From SHZL01 sp963784425 (lineage in GTDB: Bacteria > Pseudomonadota > Gammaproteobacteria > Xanthomonadales > SZUA-36): a DNA stretch of 64,000 nt. Below are positions 9,045-18,098 of this stretch, in pieces. The translations under genes were made by a program, and so were the position numbers. How positions within the stretch are numbered: position 1 is the first letter of the stretch; every line of letters starts with the position of its first letter. Under the pieces are notes generated by a model that was not told the origin of the DNA, made no database searches, and saw only the letters and a list, made by a program, of their open reading frames with translations. Location of the stretch: contig CAWARM010000010.1 of assembly GCA_963784425.1 (NCBI GenBank), positions 255,667 through 319,666 on the forward strand, read 5' to 3'.

Positions 9045-9727
9045 ATGAGCGAACCGGCAGCACGCTATGTCCCCGAATCCCGCACGGGCATGCTGAAAAT
9101 CACCGAGATTTTCCATTCACTGCAGGGCGAGGCACGTCAGGTCGGGTTTGCCTACCGCGTTTATCCGTCTTACCGGCTGCCCGTTGCGCTGCACCTATTG
9201 TGACAGCGAGTATGCGTTTTATGGTGGCGAATGGATGCATTTCGACGCCATCATGGAAAGGGTCAGCAGCTTCAACACGCCTTACGTGTGCGTCACCGGC
9301 GGTGAACCCCTGGCGCAAAAGCGCTGCTCCGAATTGTTGGTGCTTCTGTGTGATGCGGGCTATTCCGTTTCCCTGGAAACCAGCGGGGCGGTCGACATTG
9401 GCCTTGCGGACCTGCGCGTCAGCCGGGTGATGGATCTCAAAACCCCCGGCTCCGGTGAAGCGCATCGAAACCTCTGGTCCAACCTTGGTCAGCTCACACC
9501 CAACGACCAGGTAAAGTTTGTCATCTGCTCGCGTGAGGATTACGACTGGGCGAAACAGCAACTGCATTGAACACAAGCTCGCCGATAGGTGCGAGGTGCT
9601 GTTTTCCCCCAGTTGGGGCAAGGTGGATGCCACGGCGCTTGCCGAATGGATATTGGCCGACCAGTTGCCTGTTCGCTACCAGCTGCAATTGCACAAACTG
9701 CTGTGGGGCGATGTTGCCGGGAAATGA
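9045..9727 (+). CDS. queE: 7-carboxy-7-deazaguanine synthase QueE (two frame breaks)
   Basis: QueE is the radical SAM enzyme that contracts 6-carboxytetrahydropterin to 7-carboxy-7-deazaguanine in queuosine synthesis. The sequence ITEIFHSLQGEARQVG lies in one frame, and PTAFIRLTGCPLRCTYCD, carrying the CxxxCxxC cluster motif, in another. A third frame supplies the C-terminus from EHKLADRCEVLFSPSWGK to LHKLLWGDVAGK. Single extra bases near 9147 and 9565 account for both breaks; corrected length is about 226 residues, or 211 if the internal ATG at 9090 is used. Its stop overlaps the queC start (ATGA). Because every functional segment is present, sequencing error is likelier than true inactivation. 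Confidence 0.86.
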
Positions 9728-10425
9728 AAGCGCCTGCAGACACGAGCGCCAAAACGGTTGCCAGCGGAGATGCAGTTGTCCTGCTGTCAGGCGGCCTCGA
9801 CTCCGCCACAGTGCTGGCCATGGCGCAGCATGAGGGTTATCGCTGTTTTGCCCTTGCCGTTGATTACGGCCAGCGGCATCGTTCGGAACTGGAAGCGGCA
9901 CTGGCAGTAAGTGCGGCGGCTGGCGTGACTCTGAAAGTCGTGCAGGTCGATTTGCGCGCCATCGGTGGTTCCGCGCTCACTGCCGATATCGACGTTCCCA
10001 CCGGTGGCAGTGAGGGCATCCCCCTGACCTATGTTCCGGCGCGCAATACCATCATGCTGTCGCTGGCGCTGGCTTATGCCGAGGTACTCAAGGCCAGTGA
10101 CATCTTCATCGGGGTCAATGCCGTGGATTACTCAGGCTACCCGGATTGCCGCCCGGAATTCATTGCCGCCTACGAGGCCATGGCGCGGCTGGCCACCAAG
10201 GCCGGAGTGGAAGGCGCAGAGATCGTCATCCACACGCCCCTGATTCACCTCAGCAAGGCAGAGATCATTCGCCAGGGCACCGCACTGGGCGTGGATTACA
10301 GCCAAACTGTCTCTTGCTACCAGGCCGATGAAGAGGGCAGGGCATGTAAAGCCTGCGATTCCTGCCGGATTCGCCTGGCAGGATTTGCCGCAGCCGGCAT
10401 ACCCGACCCTACAAGGTACCGCTGA
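9724..10425 (+). CDS. queC: 7-cyano-7-deazaguanine synthase QueC
   Basis: QueC makes preQ0 from 7-carboxy-7-deazaguanine, ATP and ammonia, the step after QueE. The ATP-pyrophosphatase P-loop LLSGGLDSAT lies at about residues 20-29, and the C-terminal zinc-binding cysteines follow in SCYQADEEGRACKACDSCR. The start at 9724 overlaps the queE stop as ATGA and gives a 233-residue protein of normal length; the longer open frame upstream is only queE read out of frame. The pairing with queE in a tol-pal context is the standard Pseudomonas arrangement. Confidence 0.96.
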   Translation: MKAPADTSAKTVASGDAVVLLSGGLDSATVLAMAQHEGYRCFALAVDYGQRHRSELEAALAVSAAAGVTLKVVQVDLRAIGGSALTADIDVPTGGSEGIPLTYVPARNTIMLSLALAYAEVLKASDIFIGVNAVDYSGYPDCRPEFIAAYEAMARLATKAGVEGAEIVIHTPLIHLSKAEIIRQGTALGVDYSQTVSCYQADEEGRACKACDSCRIRLAGFAAAGIPDPTRYR

Positions 10426-10449
10426 ATACGGGATTTCCGTTGTTTCAAC

Positions 10450-10478
10450 TTGAGGCCAGGGGGTATTTCCCCTAAAAT
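10450..10478 (+). promoter_or_regulatory. Putative sigma70 promoter of tRNA-Lys
   Basis: TTGAGG at 10450-10455 and TAAAAT at 10473-10478 are separated by exactly 17 bases. The sequence just after the -10 box is GC-rich (GCCGCCTCCCC), as expected for a stringently controlled stable-RNA promoter. It lies about 50 bases before the tRNA. This is inferred from consensus match only. Confidence 0.6.
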
Positions 10479-10526
10479 GCCGCCTCCCCAGCAAGGGGGC
10501 GCCCGGCAAGGGGCGCAAGCAGTGCA

Positions 10527-10602
10527 GGGCCGTTAGCTCAGGTGGTAGAGCAGAAGACTTTTAATCTTTTGGTCGTAGGTTCGAGTCCTACACGGCCCAC
10601 CA
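10527..10602 (+). tRNA. tRNA-Lys(TTT)
   Basis: A 76-base cloverleaf can be folded by eye: acceptor GGGCCGT pairs with ACGGCCC, the D-arm contains TAGCTCAGGTGGTAGAGC, the anticodon loop is CTTTTAA with anticodon TTT (stem GAAGA/TCTTT with a terminal G-T pair), and the T-arm contains GGTTCGAGTCC. The CCA end is encoded at 10600-10602. It closely resembles E. coli tRNA-Lys. A tRNA-Lys after queC is the conserved position in Pseudomonas-type genomes. Confidence 0.97.
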
Positions 10603-10625
10603 TTTTTCCCCGGGTGCATTCCGAT

Positions 10626-10672
10626 CACATGGTTTACACCTTATTCCGGACACATGGTTAACGCCTTGTCCG
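10626..10672. repeat. Two imperfect direct repeats, possible insertion-sequence end
   Basis: Units CACATGGTTTACACCTTATT and CACATGGTTAACGCCTTGT, each followed by TCCG or CCG, lie 25 bases apart start to start, just downstream of a tRNA gene. Adjacent degenerate repeats of this size are typical transposase-binding ends. No intact element is present in the window. Confidence 0.4.
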
Positions 10673-10752
10673 GGACGAATGGCTTAGGTCCGGGCTGTCA
10701 AGGCATCAAACTCGCTGCACTTGCCTCTCATTCTTAAAGTGAAATCGAACTC

Positions 10753-10770
10753 GCGTTCCCGCGGGAACGC
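10753..10770. repeat. 18-base perfect palindrome
   Basis: GCGTTCCCGCGGGAACGC is its own reverse complement. It could be a protein-binding site or a hairpin. It is about 245 bases beyond the stop of the minus-strand glycosidase and lacks a T-run, so a terminator role is not supported. Confidence 0.45.
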
Positions 10771-11013
10771 CGCGAATGGAGAAAGTGTTCTCCGGGCCGC
10801 GCCTGGAGGCAACCGTTGTGAAACACCCGGGCGCGGAGAAAAGCCAACTTGCAGGCCGAGGCGAAAGTTTTCAAAGAGCCTTCACAGCATCGACTAATTA
10901 TCACACCCAAGCTGCGACACGTAAGCCAGCCGCCGGATCTGGAACTCTCCGCTGGTGAAACCAGGCAGATCAGAATCAAATTTGAAAGAACCACTTTCGC
11001 ATGCAAAGTCAGC

Positions 11014-13170
11014 TCATTGGCGCACCCAGTTCACGGAATCCTCAACGGTTTGGCCCTCACATTGCCCGACCGCCTTCACTGTGTGCGGACCCACTGCAAG
11101 TTTCACGTCCGGAAAGAGCGCAACCTTAATCCGTGAAGGCGTGGCCCGGCCAACGCTGACATCGTCGACAAAAAGCTCAACGGCTGCACAGTTTGAGTAA
11201 ACCTTGACCTGCATTGATGCCATAGTGCGGGTGGTCAAGCGCCGCCCGGTAATATAGACAACGGGTTCGTCGTTGCGCCAGTTGGCCTTGTAGAAGAAAA
11301 AGGCATCTTTCCTGATTTTTCGGTCGTACGTGACAATGCCCTTGTCATTGCGCCCCGCCTGGCCACCCTCGTTGCGCCCGTCGCTGGCAAAATCAAACAT
11401 GTTCCAGAGGAAGGTCCCCCACAGGCCGGGATTGTCCACCACCGCTGCATAAATGGCTTCATGCGTGATGGACTGATACTCTTCCGGATGGAAGGGCGCG
11501 TCGTTTTGGCCTGGCTTGGTCACCGGGTCTTCGGCGTGCTGCGTGACATTGGCGCCGGCGCCATACTCGCCCAGGCAGAGCGGTCGCTGTGCTTCTGCCT
11601 TCCAATCATCAATCATCGATTGAGCAAGCGCTGTTGTAGCCTCACCTACGTACCAACCCGGATAAATATTGGCGCACAACCAGGTCGGCACGGCGTTTAC
11701 GTCAAGCCCCAGCGCAAACGTGGCGGCGACATCTGGCCGTGAGTGGTCCTCTTTTTTTGCCAACTGATTCAGCTCGAAAATGAGCGGGCCCGCGGTGTCG
11801 CTCGGGATGAGATAAATTTCGTTGAACAAGCCCCAGGCAAATATCGAAGGGTGATTGTAGTTCTGACGAATCATTTCAAGCAGTTGCTGTTTGGCGTTGT
11901 CAGCAAATGCTTGCGTGTCTTTAACCACGTTCACAACCGGGATCTCGGCCCAGGCTAAAATTCCCTCTTTATCTGCCAGGCTATAAAAGTAGTCCGACTG
12001 CTGGTAGTGGGCCAGGCGCACGCCGTTGGCCCCAACTTCCTTGATCAGGGCCATGTCTTCGTCCTGCTCGGCATTGCCGATGGCCCACCCCATTCCTTCA
12101 CGATCCTGATGACGGTTTACTCCGCGGATGTTGTACGGTCTGCCATTGAGGGTGAATCCCTTGTCCTTGTTTGCCGCAAAAGTCCGCAAGCCCAGCGGCT
12201 GGACAATGCTGTCGGTGACAACTCCGTCGACCAGCGTGCTGACCTCTACCGTGTACAGGTAAGGATCTGCGCGCCCAGCCCAGAGATGAGGCGAAGTGAT
12301 GTCGAGAAGTGCGTCGATGGCTTGAGTTACCCCAGCCTGCACCAGGGCAGTGTTCTCCGCCGATGTCACAATGGTCCCGTCTTTCGCCAGGACTTTGACC
12401 TGAACACTGACGCTTTGGTCAATTGTTGAGCCGTTCAGGACTTTAGTGCTGGCGAGAACCCGGGCTCTGGCAGCACTGACATGGATTTGTCGCAAGTACA
12501 CGCCCGGCGAGGCATAGTCCAAAGGTGTAATGCAGATCTCGCCCGTGACGATCAATTGCACTGGCCGGTAGATCCCGCCAAAAAGAGTAAAGTCACCGCT
12601 CAGGGGCGCGACGTCATCCACCCTGGTGTTATCAACTTTGACCCTGAGCTCCCCCCTGCCGGTGGCTGCAAGGGCCCGGGTGACGTCAAAAGCGAAGGCG
12701 CCGAACGCACCGCGATGTTGCCCGAGTGCTGTACCATCCAGGTAAGCATCGCTGACCAGTGACGAACCTTCGAAGCGGAGAAATGCTTTTTGGCCGCGGC
12801 CGACAGTTGTTGCAATCGAACGGCCGTACCAGGTGGGTCCGCGGTAATACGTGCCACCGTCCTGACCATCGAGTGCATTGAACGTGTGCGGGACCGAGAT
12901 CGCTTCCCAACTCCCGGAATCGGCGGTTGCGCCGTTCTCGACGTCGCCTTTGAAGAACCTCCAGCCGTCGTTCAGGCTCAGCACCTGTCGAGGTGAGAAA
13001 CTGACACCCGGGGCCTGATGGTCCGGATTGCAAGCGATCAACAGCGCAGTGGCGGCGAAAACAGCACAGAGTCCCAAGCTGAATGGAGACGAGCATTTCA
13101 AATTGCGGAGAAGCTTCCCTTGAGTGGAAAAAAAGATCTGCGGCAAAGGACTCAAAAAACAACCCCGCAT
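11014..13170 (-). CDS. Glycoside hydrolase family 2 lipoprotein
   Basis: This is a GH2 beta-glycosidase (beta-galactosidase, beta-glucuronidase or beta-mannosidase-like) of up to 718 residues. The order is a lipoprotein signal with lipobox LLIAC (Cys47), a jelly-roll sugar-binding domain (LNDGWRFFKGD to VAPLSGDFTLFGGIYRPV), an immunoglobulin-like domain, and a TIM barrel. The barrel holds the acid/base in WGLFNE (E451) and the nucleophile in LGEYGAG (E535), plus the typical GVNRHQDREGMGW motif. Counting from the first ATG makes an overlong signal peptide; an in-frame TTG at residue 25 would give a normal one. It probably acts at the outer membrane on plant or algal glycans; the substrate is not readable. 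Confidence 0.9.
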   Translation of the reverse strand: MRGCFLSPLPQIFFSTQGKLLRNLKCSSPFSLGLCAVFAATALLIACNPDHQAPGVSFSPRQVLSLNDGWRFFKGDVENGATADSGSWEAISVPHTFNALDGQDGGTYYRGPTWYGRSIATTVGRGQKAFLRFEGSSLVSDAYLDGTALGQHRGAFGAFAFDVTRALAATGRGELRVKVDNTRVDDVAPLSGDFTLFGGIYRPVQLIVTGEICITPLDYASPGVYLRQIHVSAARARVLASTKVLNGSTIDQSVSVQVKVLAKDGTIVTSAENTALVQAGVTQAIDALLDITSPHLWAGRADPYLYTVEVSTLVDGVVTDSIVQPLGLRTFAANKDKGFTLNGRPYNIRGVNRHQDREGMGWAIGNAEQDEDMALIKEVGANGVRLAHYQQSDYFYSLADKEGILAWAEIPVVNVVKDTQAFADNAKQQLLEMIRQNYNHPSIFAWGLFNEIYLIPSDTAGPLIFELNQLAKKEDHSRPDVAATFALGLDVNAVPTWLCANIYPGWYVGEATTALAQSMIDDWKAEAQRPLCLGEYGAGANVTQHAEDPVTKPGQNDAPFHPEEYQSITHEAIYAAVVDNPGLWGTFLWNMFDFASDGRNEGGQAGRNDKGIVTYDRKIRKDAFFFYKANWRNDEPVVYITGRRLTTRTMASMQVKVYSNCAAVELFVDDVSVGRATPSRIKVALFPDVKLAVGPHTVKAVGQCEGQTVEDSVNWVRQ

Positions 13171-13254
13171 AAGCGTTCGTTGAAGCGTAGCATATAGCCA
13201 AGCCGCAATCTTTCCCAGGAGTTAGACTCCTCATTTCCAAACAGGAGAAATGCC

Positions 13255-15184
13255 ATGAAGCCATCGGACCGGAAACTGGGTATGCACCGGGATATCACCC
13301 GGCGGGACTTTGTCCATGAAGTGGGTCTTGCTAGCCTGGGCCTGGGTTCACTGGGCCTAACTTCTATGGGTTTAGGCTTGCCCGCATCCGTCTGGGCGGG
13401 CACTGCGGGTGCGGAGGCCATGGCCATTTATTACCCACCGACCCGCACCGGCCTGCGCGGATCCCATCCCGGTTCCTTCGAAGTGGCGCATGCACTGGCG
13501 CGCGAGCACAAAGTTTTTGACCAGCCGAGGGAACTGGATGAACACTACGACCTGGTCGTTGTCGGCGGCGGCTTGAGTGGTTTGGCAGCCGCTTATTTCT
13601 ATCGGCAGAAACATGGAGCCGATGTAAAAATCCTGATCCTCGACAACCACGATGATTTCGGCGGCCACGCCAAGCGCAACGAATTCAACCAGGGTGGCCC
13701 CATGCGTCTGGCCTGGGGCGGCACGGTCAACATGGAATACCCCAAGTACAGCGCCAACGCCAAGGCCCTGCTGGACGATCTCGGCATCGACATTCCGCGC
13801 TTGCTGAAAGACTTTGAGTTTGGCTGGCTGGAGAACAAAACCGGGCTCAAGCCGGCAACCTGGTTTGATGAGAAAACCTATGGTCAAAACGTGCTGCTGC
13901 CCGGTGTCGTGATTACCCAGATGTCGCCGCAGGACATTGCTGCACAGGTGAATGCGTTTCCCATTGCAGAGCCTGCGCAGGCAGCGCTGCGGCAGTTCCT
14001 GCTGTCCGACGAGGATGTGCTGGCCGGAATGTCAGAAGCGCAGAAGCAGGCCTACCTTGAAAGCACCAGTTACCGGGATTTCCTGCGAAAGCATTTTGCC
14101 TTACCCGACGAAGCGATCCAGGTGTTCAGCGGGGGCGCCATGGGGTTCTGGGGTGTGCGTGCAGAGAACCTGTCGGTTGCTGAATGCCTGGATTCTGGCC
14201 TGCCGGGAGCACATGTGCGTGGGAAGTTTTGTGCAATCGGCTGAAGAGACTGCCGCCGGGCCCAGTCCCTCGGCCATGTTTCCGGACGGCAACGCATCCG
14301 TTGCGCGGTTGCTGGTGCGTGCGCTGATACCCGGTGCTTTTCCCGGCATGACGCCGGATTCCGATCCGTTCAGCATCGTCACCGCCGACCTGGACTACAG
14401 TCAACTGGACCGGCCTGCATCTCCCGTGCGGTTGCGCCTGAACTCCACGGCCATTCATGCCGCCAATACGGAAGACGGGCAGGGCACGGTAGTGAACTAT
14501 GTGACTGCAGGGGAAGTGCTGCAAGTGCAGGGCAAACACTGCGTGCTGGCCTGCTACAACAACATCATCCCCAGTCTGTGTCCGCAATTGCCAGAGACGC
14601 AAAAAGCAGCGCTGGCACAGTGCATCAGGCGGCCGATGCTGATCATGAATGTTGCGTTGCGCAATGGCCAGGCTTTGCAGAAATCCGGTATTTCCGGCGC
14701 CTACCTGCCTGGCGGCCTGTGCCAATCCATGGCGCTGGTCACCGGCATCAACGTGGGCGATTACCACCCGCAGTGGCGCCCTGAAGATGCCTGCGTGGTG
14801 CAATTTTATGGCGCGGTGGGGGCGCCCGAACCCGAAGGCCTGACCATCAGCCAACAAAACCAGGCGGGCCGCGCGCGTTTACTGGAAATGGGCTTTGAAG
14901 ATTTCGAGCGCGAGATTCGCATGACCATGGCCGGCATCTGGGGCGCAAGCGGGTTTGATCCGGCTGAAGACATCCTCGCTATCACCATCGACCGCTGGCC
15001 GCACGGCTATGCGCGCGATCACATTGACCTGGAAGACCCGGCCTGGAACAGAGAGCCGTATCCTAACGTCATAGGCCGCCAGACCTTCGGCAATATTGCC
15101 ATTGCCAACTCAGATGCAGGCGCCGATGCCTACACCCACATCGCTTTCGACCAGGCCTGGCGCGCTGTGCATGAGTTGCCGTAA
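13255..15184 (+). CDS. Tat-exported FAD/NAD(P)-binding oxidoreductase (one frame break)
   Basis: The product starts with a twin-arginine signal (TRRDF followed by a Gly/Leu-rich stretch to residue 45) and then a dinucleotide-binding fold, LVVVGGGLSGLAAAYFY, followed by FGGHAKRNEF. It resembles the flavin amine-oxidase/protoporphyrinogen-oxidase-like periplasmic proteins annotated as NAD(P)-binding protein. The frame shifts near 14218, where one extra base follows GLPGAHV; the +1 frame continues with GSFVQSAEE and runs to 15184. Corrected length is about 642 residues. An AGGAG ribosome-binding site precedes the ATG. Substrate unknown. Confidence 0.8.
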
Positions 15185-15307
15185 AGCACGGCGGCGCTCA
15201 GCGGTTCCGATTCAACCCACGCATTCACCGGTGGTGAACTGACGAAACGGAATCCGATCAAGAGGCCGCCAAAGCGGGGATGCTAGCGCTTGCTCATCGC
15301 TGTCCGG

Positions 15308-15835
15308 CTATTCTTCTTCCTCGTCGGAGTCCTGGTCCTCGCCATCGCAGTCGCCGGATTCCATCCCAGCTCCAAGTTTCTGGATTTCCGCTTCGTGAGC
15401 CTTGTAGAACTCCACGTTGGCCATGGAAACATTTGGCGGTAACTCGGCACCGGGTTGACTAACCGCCCATGCTGCCATGCCATTTTGCATCATGGACAAG
15501 CTGAACACGATGTACTCGCGGTTTGACATGCCGGCGGATTCGATGGCCGCAGTCGCTCCCGGGATCGCATCCATGCGGGCGACCATATCATCCAGTGACT
15601 GCGCATCCTCGCTGTCATCGTCTTCATTGCAATCACCAGCAAGTTCCCGGGCCAGAGAACCAAGGTTCTGCGAAGCTTCTGTGAACTGCTGGAGGCCTCG
15701 CTCAGTGAGAACGTAGGTCGTTACTTCACGGGTATCCGAATCGGCAGAATCCTGAGCGAAGGACAGCACGGGAACGAACACGGCCAGGACTGCCCACACT
15801 ATGACGCTATATCGGAAATTCTGGCACATAAACAC
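15308..15835 (-). CDS. Secreted protein with highly acidic C-terminus
   Basis: I do not recognise the family. The 175-residue product has a signal peptide (VIVWAVLAVFVPVLSFAQ, cleavage after about residue 28). The mature protein is alpha-helical in appearance and carries two Asp/Glu-rich stretches, GDCNEDDDSED in the middle and DCDGEDQDSDEEEE at the very end, each with one cysteine. Such tails suggest cation binding or simply a highly charged periplasmic protein. The start could also be the second ATG, two codons downstream. It is transcribed away from the DUF3617-like gene. Confidence 0.65.
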   Translation of the reverse strand: MFMCQNFRYSVIVWAVLAVFVPVLSFAQDSADSDTREVTTYVLTERGLQQFTEASQNLGSLARELAGDCNEDDDSEDAQSLDDMVARMDAIPGATAAIESAGMSNREYIVFSLSMMQNGMAAWAVSQPGAELPPNVSMANVEFYKAHEAEIQKLGAGMESGDCDGEDQDSDEEEE

Positions 15836-16005
15836 CTCGGCTGGTTCGGAAAAACAGTCAGGTGATCTTACTCCCGCACCAGATCGATCGATAGTGTGTG
15901 CGCGACCTTACCGGTTCTTGAATCGCCCATTGCCATTGTGTCGAAATCAACGACAGGAGTATGCTTATGTTTCACGCAACGTTCTCCAGCAAGGAGGATA
16001 AAAAG

Positions 16006-16449
16006 ATGATTTCTCAACGTCTGCAACACGTCGTGGGCGCCTTGGTGTTATTGGCATCCAGCCCGATACTCACAGCAGATCAAGCGCCGGCTGCGGCTAG
16101 CCCTCCCGGTGATCTCTGGAAAGTCACTTCGCAAATGTCCATGGAAGGTATGGACATGCAAATGCCGGTGCAAACTTCGCAGGTATGCGCTCCCAAGGTC
16201 TGGAACCAGCCGCCTGCCGGGGCAAACCAGCAACCGGACTGCCAGAACTCCGATTTCATGAAGGATGGGGACAAAGTTACCTGGAAGATTAGCTGCACAG
16301 ATGAGGGGCATACGAGCGGCGAAGGTGAGATCACCCGCGCAGGCGATGACGCCTATACCGGGTCTATCAAGTTCACTTCCGATAGGGGAAACATGACCTT
16401 GGCGCTCACCGGCAGTCGCATCGGTGAGTGCGACAACCCGAACGGATAG
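16006..16449 (+). CDS. DUF3617-like secreted protein
   Basis: The ATG at 16006 is chosen because AAGGAGG lies ten bases before it; the longer frame from 15961 would bury this ribosome-binding site. The 147-residue product has a signal peptide (LVLLASSPILTADQAPA), then GDLWKVTSQMSMEGMDMQMP, a CxxxxW and paired cysteines, and ends with TLALTGSRIGECD. This pattern fits the DUF3617 family of small periplasmic proteins with unknown function. Methionine richness (MEGMDMQM) may hint at metal binding, but that is inference. Confidence 0.75.
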   Translation: MISQRLQHVVGALVLLASSPILTADQAPAAASPPGDLWKVTSQMSMEGMDMQMPVQTSQVCAPKVWNQPPAGANQQPDCQNSDFMKDGDKVTWKISCTDEGHTSGEGEITRAGDDAYTGSIKFTSDRGNMTLALTGSRIGECDNPNG

Positions 16450-16542
16450 CCGCCAATTCTGGTCCATCACGTAGCTGGCCCTGGGAAACATCTCCCGGGA
16501 CGCAGCCCTTGGTTGTGTTAGGCCTGGCTGGATCCGGGGACA

Positions 16543-17328
16543 ATGACCACACATCGAATTTACACGCCCGAATACTACCAGCGCATTCACGAACTGGAGG
16601 AGCAGAAGTTCTGGTGGTCGTGCGGTATGACCCACATAGCAGAGTCGATATTAGACAAATACATTGTCCAGAAACCTGATGCTTTGATTCTCGATGCCGG
16701 ATGCGGAACTGGCTCGTTCATGGGTTCGCTCAGGAGATACACCAGCGAGAAAATTGTCGGGGTAGATATCTCACCGGATGCTATCTTGATTTGTGGCCGG
16801 CAAGCACATGCAACGGTTTGCCAGGCATCCGTTACTAATCTGCCATTCTCCGCTGCATCGTTTGACCTGGTAACTTGCAATGACGTACTTCATCATGTTT
16901 ATTCCCGGAATTCAGTGGTTCTTGCAGAGTTCTATCGAATTCTAAAACCTGGTGGCTTTCTGTACTTGCGTTGCAGTGCAAAGCATAGATTCAGGTTGAA
17001 TGACGATCCGGCAATGGATTTTCATAGATATACGCTTAAGGAAGTGGTTGATAAAGCCATTGAAGCTGGATTTGAACGGCGCCTGGCTACGTATGTAAAC
17101 TCCCTTCCCTCCTTGATCGAAGATCTCAAAAACCTTGTGAAACCCGCGAAGACTGGGGCCCACGGCAATGGAGCTTCCGGAATTTCCATGGAAATGCCAT
17201 CGACCCCGCTAAACAGTCTTCTCTTCAGGTTCCTGAAGCTCGAAGCAATTTGCATTGCTCATGGCTGGGCAATCCCGATGGGCAACAGGATCATCACTCT
17301 TTTTAAAAAGCCTGCGATTGGAAGCTAA
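16543..17328 (+). CDS. Class I SAM-dependent methyltransferase
   Basis: The 261-residue cytoplasmic protein has the Rossmann SAM-binding motif I LILDAGCGTGSFMGSL at about residues 47-62, an acidic motif II GVDISPDAI, and a later FDLVTCNDVLHHV strand typical of Methyltransf_11/25 enzymes. The N-terminal MTTHRIYTPEYYQRIHELEEQKFWW is like that of methyltransferases in polysaccharide or natural-product loci. It is the first of four same-strand genes (with two diiron-type proteins and a VOC protein), so it may tailor a small molecule. The acceptor is unknown. Confidence 0.85.
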   Translation: MTTHRIYTPEYYQRIHELEEQKFWWSCGMTHIAESILDKYIVQKPDALILDAGCGTGSFMGSLRRYTSEKIVGVDISPDAILICGRQAHATVCQASVTNLPFSAASFDLVTCNDVLHHVYSRNSVVLAEFYRILKPGGFLYLRCSAKHRFRLNDDPAMDFHRYTLKEVVDKAIEAGFERRLATYVNSLPSLIEDLKNLVKPAKTGAHGNGASGISMEMPSTPLNSLLFRFLKLEAICIAHGWAIPMGNRIITLFKKPAIGS

Positions 17329-17427
17329 AAAAATTGCCAGTAAGGAATTTTGTTGGTAGTTTAGCCGGCTGGTGATTTTTGCCCCCTTGTAGTTGAGAGA
17401 ACTTCCCGTTCAAACGGAGATCCACCC

Positions 17428-18066
17428 ATGCTTTCTATTGATCAGTGGCTGATAGAGCATCCTTTCTTTGTAGCCCTGCGCACGGGTTTCCCGAAGAATG
17501 CCTGGGCTATGTATGCCGAAGCCGCCGCTCCGCTTATTTATACCGTTCCAACGTTTCTTGGAGTGACGCTGGCCCGCACCGACACCAGGGCCAGAGAAAT
17601 TTTGTCTGAAGTGTGGGCTGAGGAACTTGGCATTGCAGAAAATCTGTCCCACCCCGTCCTGTTCCAGAGGTTTCACCAGGGCGTTACCCAGCGTTGGGGA
17701 AGGTATGTTCACCTGCAACGATTTGGGGTGAAAGCCGGCATTGGGATGATTGAATTATGCTCATCCGGTGATTGGCCGATTGGCGTTGCGGCAATGCTGG
17801 CGCATGAGAGTCAGTTTCCTCCTGCTTATGAAAGCATGCTGGCAGTGGCCAAGCAGGACCTGGGAGATGATTCGGAGTTTTTTGACGTGCATGCTTTGGT
17901 CGATATTGAACATACTCAAACATCCACCAGGCTTTTGGACTATGCCCTTACCAAGGGACTTGCCACAGAAGATGAGATTGAAGCGGCGTATTTTGCGTCA
18001 GCAGAACTCCTGAGATCGGTTTTTGATGGAGTTTGTGCAGAAATGAACGCTGCTTCAAGTCACTAA
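17428..18066 (+). CDS. Haem-oxygenase-like diiron oxidase (HDO superfamily)
   Basis: The 212-residue all-helical protein matches the iron-containing redox enzyme / PqqC-CADD fold. Likely metal ligands are the glutamate in AEELG, the histidine in SHPVLF, the glutamate in AHESQFPPAYE, and the signature HxxxDxxH in DVHALVDIEHTQ. That last spacing is the one described for CADD. HDO enzymes activate O2 to fragment or hydroxylate small amino-acid or fatty-acid substrates. It is followed 32 bases later by a ferritin-like diiron gene, which makes a shared oxidative pathway plausible. The substrate cannot be deduced. Confidence 0.75.
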   Translation: MLSIDQWLIEHPFFVALRTGFPKNAWAMYAEAAAPLIYTVPTFLGVTLARTDTRAREILSEVWAEELGIAENLSHPVLFQRFHQGVTQRWGRYVHLQRFGVKAGIGMIELCSSGDWPIGVAAMLAHESQFPPAYESMLAVAKQDLGDDSEFFDVHALVDIEHTQTSTRLLDYALTKGLATEDEIEAAYFASAELLRSVFDGVCAEMNAASSH

Positions 18067-18098
18067 ATTCACCGCGAGCCTGCCAGGATTATTTGTGC

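Larger units (their letters stand above)
10603..11013. other. Non-coding stretch with IS-end-like repeats and a palindrome
   Basis: No convincing gene lies in these 411 bases between tRNA-Lys and the glycosidase gene. Two imperfect direct repeats of about 23 bases (10626-10648 and 10651-10672, both starting CACATGGTT and ending TCCG) resemble the multiple terminal repeats of IS21-type insertion sequences, from memory only. Further right is an 18-base perfect palindrome at 10753-10770. No transposase fragment was recognised. The short open frames here have no family features. Confidence 0.5.

Noticed and set aside
8960..9570. Programmed frameshifting in the lipoprotein and queE genes
   Set aside because: No slippery sequence with downstream structure is apparent, and similar breaks occur in many unrelated genes, which favours sequencing error.
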